64,000 bases of DNA, from positions 1-64,000 of the forward strand of contig NZ_LRDB01000003.1 of the NCBI RefSeq assembly GCF_001592935.1, in the 5' to 3' direction. The notes under the pieces were generated by a model that saw nothing but the letters and a program-made list of their open reading frames with translations, searched no databases and was not told the DNA's origin. The position numbers and the translations under genes were made by a program. The stretch comes from Roseivirga echinicomitans (GTDB lineage Bacteria; Bacteroidota; Bacteroidia; Cytophagales; Cyclobacteriaceae). This document shows positions 8,193 through 15,591 of this stretch, piece by piece (the first letter of the stretch is position 1; each line of letters opens with the position of its first letter).

Positions 8193-9170
8193 ATGCAAAA
8201 CCATTTTGATTTAGTAATTATAGGAGGCGGCCCCATCGGACTTAATTGTGCTATTGAAGCCACAAAAGCCAACTTAAATTACGTGGTGTTGGAAAAAGGA
8301 ACTTTGGTGAATTCCATCTATCACTTCCCTACCAATATGACCTTCTTTTCCACCTCCAATTTGTTAGAAATTGGTGGCGTACCCTTTATCTCCCATACGG
8401 ATAAACCCACAAGAAGGGAAGCCTTAGAATATTTTAGAAGGGTTCAAGAAAGCTGGAAACTGAACATAAAACCCTACACCAGGGTAGATAAAATGACTTC
8501 TGAAAACGAAGTGTATCACATCGAGACAAAGAAAGGCACATACACCGCCAACAGCGTAATTGTCGCGACTGGCTTTTATGATACACCCCGACTCTTAGGC
8601 ATTCCAGGCGAAAACCTACCGAAGGTGAAGCATTTTTATGATGATCCTCATCCTTATGTAGATCAAAACCTGGTGGTAATTGGTTCGGCCAACTCGGCCT
8701 GCGATGTGGCTTTAGAAACCTATTACAAAGGAGCGGAAGTCACTATGGTTATTCGTGAGTCAGAAATTTACCCTAAGGTGAAGTACTGGATCAAACCCAA
8801 TATTGAAAATAGAATTAAAGAAGGGGCAATCAAGGCTTATTTTAATTCCACAGTTACTGAAATTACAGAACACCAAGTTCGGATCAATACACCTGACGGC
8901 CCATTAACCATTGAGAACGATTTCGTTTTGGCCATGACAGGCTACAAACCCAACTATGCTTTATTCGAAGCCTTGGGCATTCATATTTCAGAAGATGAGT
9001 TAAAAATCCCTGTGCATCATGCAGACACGCTGGAAACCAATTTGCCCAATGTATATGTGGCTGGAGTGATTAATTCTGGAATGCAGACAAGCACGCTGTT
9101 TATTGAGAATACAAGGGTGCATTCTGAAATGATTATTAAGGCTATTCAGGCTAAGAACCCATCTTTATAG
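8193..9170 (+). CDS. ypdA: YpdA-family bacillithiol disulfide reductase (FAD/NAD-binding)
   Basis: A 325-residue pyridine nucleotide-disulfide oxidoreductase-like flavoprotein. It carries an N-terminal FAD-binding GGGPIG, the YpdA-characteristic MTFFSTSNLLEIGGVPF near residue 50, a second dinucleotide-binding motif VVIGSANSACDVA near 165, and a C-terminal VYVAGVINSGMQTSTLF. YpdA/Bdr reduces bacillithiol disulfide with NADPH, so the gene implies bacillithiol-based redox control, which is known in Bacteroidota. The frame extends three codons to a TTG at 8184, but the ATG at 8193 is preferred. The stop codon itself begins a copy of the dispersed repeat. Confidence 0.85.
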   Translation: MQNHFDLVIIGGGPIGLNCAIEATKANLNYVVLEKGTLVNSIYHFPTNMTFFSTSNLLEIGGVPFISHTDKPTRREALEYFRRVQESWKLNIKPYTRVDKMTSENEVYHIETKKGTYTANSVIVATGFYDTPRLLGIPGENLPKVKHFYDDPHPYVDQNLVVIGSANSACDVALETYYKGAEVTMVIRESEIYPKVKYWIKPNIENRIKEGAIKAYFNSTVTEITEHQVRINTPDGPLTIENDFVLAMTGYKPNYALFEALGIHISEDELKIPVHHADTLETNLPNVYVAGVINSGMQTSTLFIENTRVHSEMIIKAIQAKNPSL

Positions 9171-9180
9171 TCGCAGTGAT
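9168..9180. repeat. Dispersed palindromic repeat, half copy 4
   Basis: TAGTCGCAG begins exactly at the ypdA stop codon. Only the left arm is recognisable before a different palindrome begins at 9188. Confidence 0.5.
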
Positions 9181-9187
9181 AGCAAAG

Positions 9188-9220
9188 AACCCTCCAAGGG
9201 TTTGAAACCCTTGGAGGGTT
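9188..9220. repeat. Perfect 16-bp inverted repeat
   Basis: AACCCTCCAAGGGTTT (9188-9203) and its exact reverse complement (9205-9220) flank a single G. It could fold into a hairpin in either transcript and lies between convergent genes, but without a T run. It resembles palindromic intergenic repeats common in Bacteroidota genomes. Confidence 0.85.
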
Positions 9221-9240
9221 GAGTGATTTGTATCCCCATC

Positions 9241-9265
9241 TGGTCTAAGCGTCTGGCTTAGACCA
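9241..9265. repeat. Perfect 10-bp inverted repeat
   Basis: TGGTCTAAGC (9241-9250) and GCTTAGACCA (9256-9265) flank GTCTG. It is the second of three palindromes stacked in the 146-bp gap between convergent genes. Confidence 0.8.
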
Positions 9266-9272
9266 ATTCTTC

Positions 9273-9302
9273 ATAGTCGCAGCATGAAGCTACGACTAGT
9301 GG
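9273..9302. repeat. Dispersed palindromic repeat, copy 5
   Basis: TAGTCG (9274-9279) pairs with CGACTA (9293-9298), with an inner GC/GC pair around ATGAA. Followed by GTGG as in copy 1. Confidence 0.75.
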
Positions 9303-9316
9303 AGCAATTTGTATCG

Positions 9317-9877
9317 CTATCCTACCTTCCATTTGATATTACAGCCCACACTTGGTCGCTGTTCAAAATCAATTTTCTCGTTATTCAACACGCAATCTAA
9401 GGCAGAGCGTAATTCTTTGCCTGTTACAGGCAGGCCATTCCCCGGCCTTGAATCATCAAATTGGCCACGATACACGCATTTTAATTCGGCATCAAACACG
9501 TAGAAATCGGGCGTGCAAGCCGCTTGATAAGCTTTGGCCACTTCTTGGGTTTCATCAAACAGGTAAGGAAAAGTATAACCTACTTTTTCGGCCTCCACTT
9601 TCATTAAGTCTGGCGAATCCTGCGGGTAGTTTTCAACATCGTTTGAGCTGATGGCTATAAAAGACACACCTTTCACTTGATAGTCTTTTGCCAAAGCTAC
9701 AATTCCTTCGTCCACGTGCTTTACAAAAGGGCAGTGATTACAGATAAACATAATCACCGTGGCTTTGTCAGATTTCAGTTCATTCAATGAAAGCATTTGA
9801 CCAGAAACGGTATCCAGTAATTTAAAATCAGGAGCCGTTGTCCCCAGTGGTAACATGTTGGAAGGAATTCTTGACAT
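9317..9877 (-). CDS. Thioredoxin-fold peroxiredoxin-like protein
   Basis: A 186-residue AhpC/TSA-thioredoxin family protein. The N-terminal phrase LGTTAPDFKLLDT is typical of the family and the redox centre is FICNHCPFVKH (Cys46 and Cys49). Unlike classical thioredoxin (CGPC) the centre is CNHC, as in the PRX-like group. It lacks a signal peptide and so is probably cytosolic. Its exact substrate is unknown. Its start codon is immediately preceded by seven copies of a heptamer, so the ribosome-binding region consists of repeat sequence. It is encoded 96 bases downstream of mgtE on the same strand. Confidence 0.82.
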   Translation of the reverse strand: MSRIPSNMLPLGTTAPDFKLLDTVSGQMLSLNELKSDKATVIMFICNHCPFVKHVDEGIVALAKDYQVKGVSFIAISSNDVENYPQDSPDLMKVEAEKVGYTFPYLFDETQEVAKAYQAACTPDFYVFDAELKCVYRGQFDDSRPGNGLPVTGKELRSALDCVLNNEKIDFEQRPSVGCNIKWKVG

Positions 9878-9925
9878 GTTTACTGTTTACTGTTTACTGT
9901 TTACTGTTTACTGTTTACTGTTTAC
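9877..9925. repeat. Heptamer tandem repeat, 7 perfect copies
   Basis: TGTTTAC is repeated seven times without a mismatch. On the minus strand this is GTAAACA, and the last copy runs directly into the ATG of the thioredoxin-fold gene. Copy number changes would alter the mgtE-to-start distance and leader, not the reading frame. Confidence 0.95.
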
Positions 9926-9973
9926 GAAGAAACGCATTAGCATTAAGTCAGCCGATGGTTATTTCCTGTGTTA

Positions 9974-11329
9974 TCAAACCAAATGCGCCAACGCCAAACC
10001 AGCGAAAGTTAGGGCTAGGAAGAAACCGAGCATATCGGTAACTGTCGTTAAAATTGGGCCGGAAGCCAAAGCTGGATCTACTTTCATTTTCTTTAAAAAC
10101 AATGGAATTGTACCTCCAATAGCAACGGCAACAACCGTGTTAATGGCCAATGCACCACCCACGACTAAGCCTAAATAGGCATTGCCCTGCCAAAAGAAAG
10201 CCGCCAAACCAATCAGTGCGCCAAGCACTACTCCGTTGATCAAGCCCACTTTGACTTCTTGCCAAAGCACACGCATTAATTCATAAGGCTTTACCACCCC
10301 CAGCGAAAGCTCTCTTAAACTTACCGCTACGGCTTGGTTACCAGAACAGCCGCTCATATCCGAAATTACTGGAAGGAAAACAGCCAAGGCAATCACTTCC
10401 TGAAGGGTGTCTTGATAAAAAGCAATGATACTCGCTGCTAAGATGTTCAAGAGTATGTTGACACTCAGCCAAGAAAGTCTTCTGCGTGAACGAAGCAAAA
10501 CGGGCATGGTACGCAGCTCTTCCCCGCCCACAATACCTTGCGTTTCTAATAATTCTGTATTAAAACGATCATTTTCCGCTTCTCTCACATGCTTCCGCAT
10601 GACGATACCGAGCAATATATTCGCCTCGTTGACTACGGGTACTCCATAAAAATCGTATTTATCGAAAAAGCTGATGAGGTCAGTAAGGTGATCTGTATCC
10701 TTTACTGTAAGCGCATTTTTTATTACAATTTTTGAAAGCGGAACGGACGCTTTTGAAAGCAGCAAGTCCCGCATTTGGAGCACACCAACAAACTCTCCCT
10801 TGTCCACTACATAAATGTACTGAACATTATAGTCCTCATATTCTTCAGAGTTATCTCGCAGTTTCGTGGTGATTTGGCCAACGGTTTCGTTGCTTTCAAA
10901 AGCCAAATACTCCGTAATCATTACCCCGCCAGCACAGTCCGAATCGTAGTGAATTAGTCTCCGAATATTCTCCGCCTCCTTAGGGTACATTTCCTCCAAA
11001 ATGGCGTGTGCGTCATCGTCATCCAGTTCAGAAATAATGTCTACCTGCTCATCGGAATAGAGTTGGTTTAGAATAGAAGCAGCTGTTTCCGTCTCCGTGT
11101 CTTCTATGAGCTGGACGGCCTGTGATTGCGGAATTCGCTCTAGTAAGCTTGCGCCATCTTCGGCACTCATCAAACCCAGCAAATCATTCTGCTCGGTTCT
11201 ATTCAAATGGCTAAAAGCATGGACAATGTCTTCCGACTTATTCTCATCCATGTAATCATGAATACCCTCTTGATCCGAAGAAGCAATCAACTCAGCCAGT
11301 TGCTCCCACGATTTCACTTCCTTCTCCAT
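9974..11329 (-). CDS. mgtE: Magnesium transporter MgtE
   Basis: A 451-residue inner-membrane Mg2+ channel/transporter of standard MgtE length. Domains in order: an acidic MgtE N-terminal helical domain (about 5-125), two CBS domains (about 135-255, with CAGGVMITEYLAF at the start) and five transmembrane helices (about 285-450). The pore region carries SDMSGCSGNQA and the conserved Asp-containing TDMLGFF near the end. In the family, cytosolic Mg2+ binding to the N-terminal and CBS domains closes the pore. It begins 15 bases after the deacylase stop, so it is probably the last gene of a three-gene leftward operon. Confidence 0.95.
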   Translation of the reverse strand: MEKEVKSWEQLAELIASSDQEGIHDYMDENKSEDIVHAFSHLNRTEQNDLLGLMSAEDGASLLERIPQSQAVQLIEDTETETAASILNQLYSDEQVDIISELDDDDAHAILEEMYPKEAENIRRLIHYDSDCAGGVMITEYLAFESNETVGQITTKLRDNSEEYEDYNVQYIYVVDKGEFVGVLQMRDLLLSKASVPLSKIVIKNALTVKDTDHLTDLISFFDKYDFYGVPVVNEANILLGIVMRKHVREAENDRFNTELLETQGIVGGEELRTMPVLLRSRRRLSWLSVNILLNILAASIIAFYQDTLQEVIALAVFLPVISDMSGCSGNQAVAVSLRELSLGVVKPYELMRVLWQEVKVGLINGVVLGALIGLAAFFWQGNAYLGLVVGGALAINTVVAVAIGGTIPLFLKKMKVDPALASGPILTTVTDMLGFFLALTFAGLALAHLV

Positions 11330-11344
11330 GCTACTTTTTCTCTT

Positions 11345-12292
11345 TTACTTTCTTACCCCAATATGCATCAGGGCATCCCCTTGGTGAACGATTGGATTGT
11401 TATTCAAACCTATCACATAACCAGAAACAGGGCTTTTAATTTTAATTTTTGAACCACCAAAAGGATCACTGATATGACCGATAAGCTGGTTTTTCTCTAC
11501 TTCTGAACCATAGGGAACCATGGTTAAGAAAACCCCTGAGGTTTTCGCTCTAATCCAAGAGGAGCTATTGATGATTTTGGTCACATGTGGCGCTTCTGGT
11601 GCGCGTTCACGCATGCCCAAATGTTTCATCACTCTCAAAGCCCCGTTGATGCCTTGCTGTATTGCAAATTCGTCAAATCGAGCCGATTCTCCCCCCTCAT
11701 ACACCAAAATTTGCTTGCCCATTTTAGCAGCCGTTTGGCGCATAGATTTAGGTCTAAAAGGGCTATTCAGGATAAATGAAGGCTGAAATATTTCAGCAAG
11801 TTGCTGGTTCTTAGGCTCCTTCATCGCGCAACGAATCTGCGGATAGTTCGTGCGGTCCGCTCCTCCGGTATGGAAGTCCAAACCCATATCGATTTTAGGA
11901 ATTATATCCGTAGTAAGAAAATGGGCTACTCTAGCGGCCAAAGAACCATTCTTGTTTCCCGGAAATGATCTGTTCACATCTTTGCCATCGGGCACATAGC
12001 GGCTAAAATGTATAAAGCCAAACATATTAATGATGGGAATACAAATGACGGTTCCCACCCGCGGTATGTGTTGATCTTTCTCTATAATTCTACGGACAAT
12101 TTCGGTACCGTTAATTTCATCACCATGCATACCTCCACTGAGGAGCAAAGTAGGCCCGTCAATTTCTGAACGGGCTACTGTGATGTGTAAATCAATTGGC
12201 GAATGCGAAGGAAGTCGCGCAATATTAATATTGATTTTAGTCTCTTGACCTGGCAATATTTGTTTGCCTCCGATTACTAATGGCGCTCTCAA
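11345..12292 (-). CDS. AstE/AspA-like zinc deacylase
   Basis: A 315-residue member of the succinylglutamate desuccinylase/aspartoacylase family. The zinc site is GGMHGDE (His56, Glu59) plus DFHTGG (His141), and YEGGE (Glu199) fits the catalytic glutamate. After about residue 240 there is a beta-rich tail with IKSPVSGYVIGL, like the lipoyl-like domain of these proteins. The family hydrolyses N-acyl amino acids or related amides. The gene begins three bases after the stop of the GNAT/nitrilase fusion, which suggests coupled translation and a shared pathway. The real substrate cannot be read from the sequence. RimB-like roles seem unlikely because no RimK-type ligase is adjacent. Confidence 0.85.
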   Translation of the reverse strand: MRAPLVIGGKQILPGQETKININIARLPSHSPIDLHITVARSEIDGPTLLLSGGMHGDEINGTEIVRRIIEKDQHIPRVGTVICIPIINMFGFIHFSRYVPDGKDVNRSFPGNKNGSLAARVAHFLTTDIIPKIDMGLDFHTGGADRTNYPQIRCAMKEPKNQQLAEIFQPSFILNSPFRPKSMRQTAAKMGKQILVYEGGESARFDEFAIQQGINGALRVMKHLGMRERAPEAPHVTKIINSSSWIRAKTSGVFLTMVPYGSEVEKNQLIGHISDPFGGSKIKIKSPVSGYVIGLNNNPIVHQGDALMHIGVRK

Positions 12293-12295
12293 TAC

Positions 12296-13822
12296 TTATT
12301 TCTTTTTCAGTTGAATATCGTAAACATCCGTTCTTCGGTCTTTCAAATTGCGCACCGCACCTTTGTTGTGCAATGTCCAAAGCAAGTCTAAGTCTACATC
12401 GGCCACCAAAATCATTTCTGTGTTGGCCGTGGCTTCAGCCTTAATTCCTGTGGTTGGGAAAGCAAAATCGCAAGGAGTAAACACAACTGACTGAGCAAAC
12501 TGGATGTCCATGTTTTCTACCTTCGGAAGGTTACCCACAGAGCCAGCAATGGCCACGTAGCATTCGTTTTCGATTGCCCTTGCTCTAGCGCAATAACGCA
12601 CACGAGAGTAACCATTTTGAGTATCGGTCAGGAAGGGAACGAACAGAATATTCATGCCATCATTCGCCAAAATCCTTGGCAGCTCGGGGAATTCCACATC
12701 GTAACAAATCAACACGCCAATTGGGCCGCAATCTGTTTCATAGACTTTAACAGTATCTCCACCCGTCAAGCCCCAATATTTAGCTTCATCTGGGGTGACG
12801 TGCATTTTGGTGTATTCTTCAAAAGTACCATCTCTTCGGCACAAAAAGCCCACATTATATAGCTTAGGGCCATCCATTTTAGGCATACTGCCTGTAATGA
12901 TGTTTACATTATAGCTAATGGCCAGTTTGGAAAAGCGCTCTCTAATTTCTTCGGTAAACTCTGCCAACTTACGAATGGCTTCGGCCTCAGAAAGGTGATT
13001 GTACTTGGCCATTAAAGGCGCGTTGAAGAATTCTGGAAACAAAGCGAAGTCACTTTTGTAACCCGAAACGGCATCCACAAAAAACTCAATCTGCTCAAAA
13101 AGCTCATCGATTCCATTGTACGGCCGCATTTGCCACTGAATCAATCCTAAGCGAACTACTTTCTTTTGATCGCTAAGCTGAGGTTCCTGTTCAACATAAT
13201 AAATGTTGTTCCATTCTAAAAGTACTGCATAATCCTCCGACTCGTCATCACCTGGCATGTAGCCCTTGATCACTTTGTTGACGTGGAAATCATTACTCAA
13301 CTGAAAGGTAAGGGTAGGATCGTAAAGCTGCTTAAGCTTCACTTGATCTATATATTGTCTTGGCGTAAGCTCATTTGAATACTTGTGATAGTTCGGAATT
13401 CGCCCACCGAAAACAACCGCCTCTAGGTTCAAGTTTTCGCAAAGCTCCTTACGGGCATCATAAAGTCTTCGACCTAAGCGCAAGCCTCTAAAGCCCGGCT
13501 TAATAAACACCTCAATACCATAAATCACATCGCCATTTGGGTCGTGGGTAGAGAAAGAATAATTACCTGTTATTTTTGCATAGGTGTGGTTGTCACCGAA
13601 TTTATCGTAGTCTACAATTAAACTCAGCGCACAACCCGCTATTTCATCGTCAGCCACAATGACCAACTGACCTTCAGGGAAAATATCTATGAGCTTCTGG
13701 ATATGGTGTTCGTCCCACCATCCGCCTGACCAATTTTCATAGGCCGCTTTCATAGATTCTGTTAAGTTTTTGAAGTCACTGATTTCAAGTTGCCTCAGTT
13801 CAATTTTCTGTATTTCCCTCAT
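12296..13822 (-). CDS. GNAT acetyltransferase fused to carbon-nitrogen hydrolase
   Basis: A 508-residue two-domain protein. Residues ~8-205 form a GNAT acyltransferase with the acetyl-CoA loop FIKPGFRGLRLGRRLYDAR (about 106-124). Residues ~222-500 form a nitrilase-superfamily hydrolase with the full catalytic triad: Glu264 (FPEFF), Lys339 (YTKMHVTPDE) and Cys373 (LICYDVEFPE). Such fusions are known in many bacteria, and their substrate is unresolved. Acyl transfer and amide hydrolysis in one chain, next to an amide-cleaving zinc deacylase, suggest N-acyl or amide salvage. It is the first gene of the leftward operon; start ATG at 13822. Confidence 0.9.
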   Translation of the reverse strand: MREIQKIELRQLEISDFKNLTESMKAAYENWSGGWWDEHHIQKLIDIFPEGQLVIVADDEIAGCALSLIVDYDKFGDNHTYAKITGNYSFSTHDPNGDVIYGIEVFIKPGFRGLRLGRRLYDARKELCENLNLEAVVFGGRIPNYHKYSNELTPRQYIDQVKLKQLYDPTLTFQLSNDFHVNKVIKGYMPGDDESEDYAVLLEWNNIYYVEQEPQLSDQKKVVRLGLIQWQMRPYNGIDELFEQIEFFVDAVSGYKSDFALFPEFFNAPLMAKYNHLSEAEAIRKLAEFTEEIRERFSKLAISYNVNIITGSMPKMDGPKLYNVGFLCRRDGTFEEYTKMHVTPDEAKYWGLTGGDTVKVYETDCGPIGVLICYDVEFPELPRILANDGMNILFVPFLTDTQNGYSRVRYCARARAIENECYVAIAGSVGNLPKVENMDIQFAQSVVFTPCDFAFPTTGIKAEATANTEMILVADVDLDLLWTLHNKGAVRNLKDRRTDVYDIQLKKK

Positions 13823-14066
13823 ATCCTATTAAGATAGTAAATGCCTGCAATGTTCAAATAAAAAATGATTGATTGTAAGAATATTTTCTCTTAGAAAACA
13901 CCCCAAACCTTGTTATGGATCATTTTATCTAAGACAGTCATTCTAAGGAAAAGTCACTTCTACACCCCTTGTTTTTTAACAATCCTTAACACCTTCATAC
14001 CGCAAGTAAATTGTCAAAGCCTACATCTAAGCTTTCAAACGAATGAGAATTTAAAAGTCAAAAATT

Positions 14067-14561
14067 ATGAAAAAGTCAAAAATGAAATGGTTAGGAACAC
14101 TAGGGCTTGCAGTATTATTAGCGTCTAATTTAAATGTAAATGCACAAGGATTCAGAGGGGATCAAAAGCCTCCTTCAGATCATCCAATGGAGATGAATAA
14201 TGGGCAAAAACCAGAACAGAGAGGACCAGAACGTAGGGGGTTAGAAATTCCAAACCTGACTACCGCGCAAGAGAGTCAGCTGAAAGAATTTCACTTACAA
14301 GAAGTGAAGAAAGCGCAGCCCATGGAAAATCTGGTCGCAGAAAAAGAAGCTCGACTCAATACACTTACCTCAGCTGAAAAATATGATGAGAAAGCGGTGA
14401 ACAAGGTGATTGAAGAAATTGGTGATTTGAAAACTGACTTGGCCAAGTTGAAAGTAGCTGGTCAACAGAAAATCAAAAGTATTCTAACCGATGAGCAGTT
14501 GGTGATCTTTAACCAACATCAGAAAAAAGGACCTAAAGAAAATGGGCCTAGAAGAAATTAA
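14067..14561 (+). CDS. Spy/CpxP-like secreted protein
   Basis: A 164-residue exported protein. The signal peptide (about residues 1-26, LGLAVLLASNLNVNAQ) is followed by a Pro/Gln/Arg-rich linker and a helical core with the Spy-type arrangement: LTTAQESQLKEFHLQEVKK, then a coiled stretch, then KIKSILTDEQLVIFNQH near the end. LTDEQ phrases of this kind are typical of periplasmic LTxxQ chaperone/metal-sensing proteins. It lies upstream of an ECF sigma factor and in the same direction as a second Spy-like protein at 15592, so it is probably part of the same envelope-stress response, either as effector or sensor. Confidence 0.72.
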   Translation: MKKSKMKWLGTLGLAVLLASNLNVNAQGFRGDQKPPSDHPMEMNNGQKPEQRGPERRGLEIPNLTTAQESQLKEFHLQEVKKAQPMENLVAEKEARLNTLTSAEKYDEKAVNKVIEEIGDLKTDLAKLKVAGQQKIKSILTDEQLVIFNQHQKKGPKENGPRRN

Positions 14562-14581
14562 AAATCAGTAGCTTAGTTTTC

Positions 14582-14621
14582 ATAAGGGTTTAGGTAGCAT
14601 AATCAGCTACCTAAACCTTAT
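14582..14621 (+). promoter_or_regulatory. Long hairpin between Spy-like gene and sigma factor gene
   Basis: A 16-bp stem with one bulged G: the left arm starts ATAAGGGTTTAGGTAGC (14582-14598), the loop is ATAATCA, and the right arm is 14606-14621. No T run follows and it ends 15 bases before the TTG start of the sigma gene. It could be a weak terminator, a stabilising 3' end for the upstream mRNA, or occlude the sigma ribosome-binding site. Confidence 0.6.
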
Positions 14622-14636
14622 CATATCAACCATTAC

Positions 14637-15218
14637 TTGTCAGAAAACCAACTCATATCGGCATTGAAAGAAGGCTCAGAAAGTGCCTTCCGTGACTTGG
14701 TAGAAACTTACCAAAATCGCGTATACAATACCTGTCTTGGTATGCTGCAAAACGAGTCGGATGCTGAAGAAACTGCGCAAGATGTATTTATTGAGGTGCA
14801 CCGTTCTATTGGTGCTTTTCGTGGAGAGTCTAAATTATCGACTTGGCTTTATAGAATTGCCACTACAAAGTCATTAGAGCTGATCAGGAAAAACAAACGC
14901 CAAAAGCGTTTTGCCTTTCTTCAGTCTTTGGCAGGAAATGATGAAAAAAGTGACAGCCTAAAGCAAGCGCATTTTGTTCACCCTGGTATTGAAATGGAAC
15001 AAAAGGAAAATGCGGAAGCACTTTTTCAGGCCATTGGCCAATTACCAGAAACTCAAAAAGTGGCTTTTACCTTACATAAAATTGAAGGCCTAGCCTACCA
15101 GCAAATTTCCGAAATTATGGAAACGAGTGTTTCTTCGGTAGAATCACTCATGTTTAGGAGCAAAAAGAATTTGCAAAAGACTTTAAAGAGTTACTATGAA
15201 AAAAACTTTAGGGATTAG
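14637..15218 (+). CDS. ECF RNA polymerase sigma factor
   Basis: A 193-residue sigma-70 family ECF factor. Region 2 spans about residues 18-84 (DAEETAQDVFIEVHRSIGAF, then STWLYRIATTKSLELIR) and region 4 about 125-185 (GQLPETQKVAFTLHKIEGLA, then SVSSVESLMFRSKKNLQK). It directs core polymerase to stress promoters when its anti-sigma is inactivated. No ATG precedes region 2, so translation starts at the TTG at 14637. The next gene (15252) encodes a small membrane protein placed like an anti-sigma, followed by a membrane-anchored Spy/CnrX-like protein, resembling a sensor cassette. Confidence 0.9.
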   Translation: MSENQLISALKEGSESAFRDLVETYQNRVYNTCLGMLQNESDAEETAQDVFIEVHRSIGAFRGESKLSTWLYRIATTKSLELIRKNKRQKRFAFLQSLAGNDEKSDSLKQAHFVHPGIEMEQKENAEALFQAIGQLPETQKVAFTLHKIEGLAYQQISEIMETSVSSVESLMFRSKKNLQKTLKSYYEKNFRD

Positions 15219-15251
15219 CGCAAGTATTTTTGAAGAACAGCATCGAATAGA

Positions 15252-15590
15252 ATGAGCATGAAAAACGAGAACAACATAGAGAACAAAATCAGTCAAGCCC
15301 TCAATAGCATTGAAGGCATTGAGTCGGCTGAAGTGAAGCCATTTTTCTATACCCGCTTACAGGCGAAAATGGAAAATGAGATTGCTCCTTCTTACGGACG
15401 TTTCTCTATTCTAGCCAACTTAAAGTTGAGTTTGGCCATGCTGGCTGTAATAATGGTTTTCAACCTTACCAGTTTAGTGTTTCTTACGAGTAGTCAAGAC
15501 ACCAGTTCAACAGCAACCTCTGCCCTTGATGAGTTTTCTGAGGAGTATTTCTCAAGCCCGAATAATTACGATTACCTAAACGAATACTGA
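15252..15590 (+). CDS. Single-pass membrane protein, putative anti-sigma factor
   Basis: A 112-residue protein with a cytosolic N-terminal part (about 1-52, including NNIENKISQALNSIEGIESA), one transmembrane helix (about 55-78, LSLAMLAVIMVFNLTSLVFL) and a short acidic Ser/Asp-rich tail outside. It has no zinc-binding HxxxCxxC motif. The position directly after an ECF sigma gene and one base before the Spy/CnrX-like gene suggests an anti-sigma factor, comparable in size and topology to CnrY-type proteins. The assignment is by context rather than sequence similarity. Confidence 0.62.
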   Translation: MSMKNENNIENKISQALNSIEGIESAEVKPFFYTRLQAKMENEIAPSYGRFSILANLKLSLAMLAVIMVFNLTSLVFLTSSQDTSSTATSALDEFSEEYFSSPNNYDYLNEY

Positions 15591-15591
15591 G

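Noticed and set aside
9877-9925. Short tandem array considered as a CRISPR
   Set aside because: Units are 7 bases and directly contiguous with no spacers, so it is a simple tandem repeat.
9855-10178. Frame spanning the heptamer array and the mgtE 3' end
   Set aside because: Its coding part consists of the repeat translated (VYCLLF...) and antisense of mgtE. Not a gene.
13910-14128. 72-codon frame overlapping the Spy-like start
   Set aside because: Composition is unlike a protein and it covers the promoter region and signal peptide of the supported gene.
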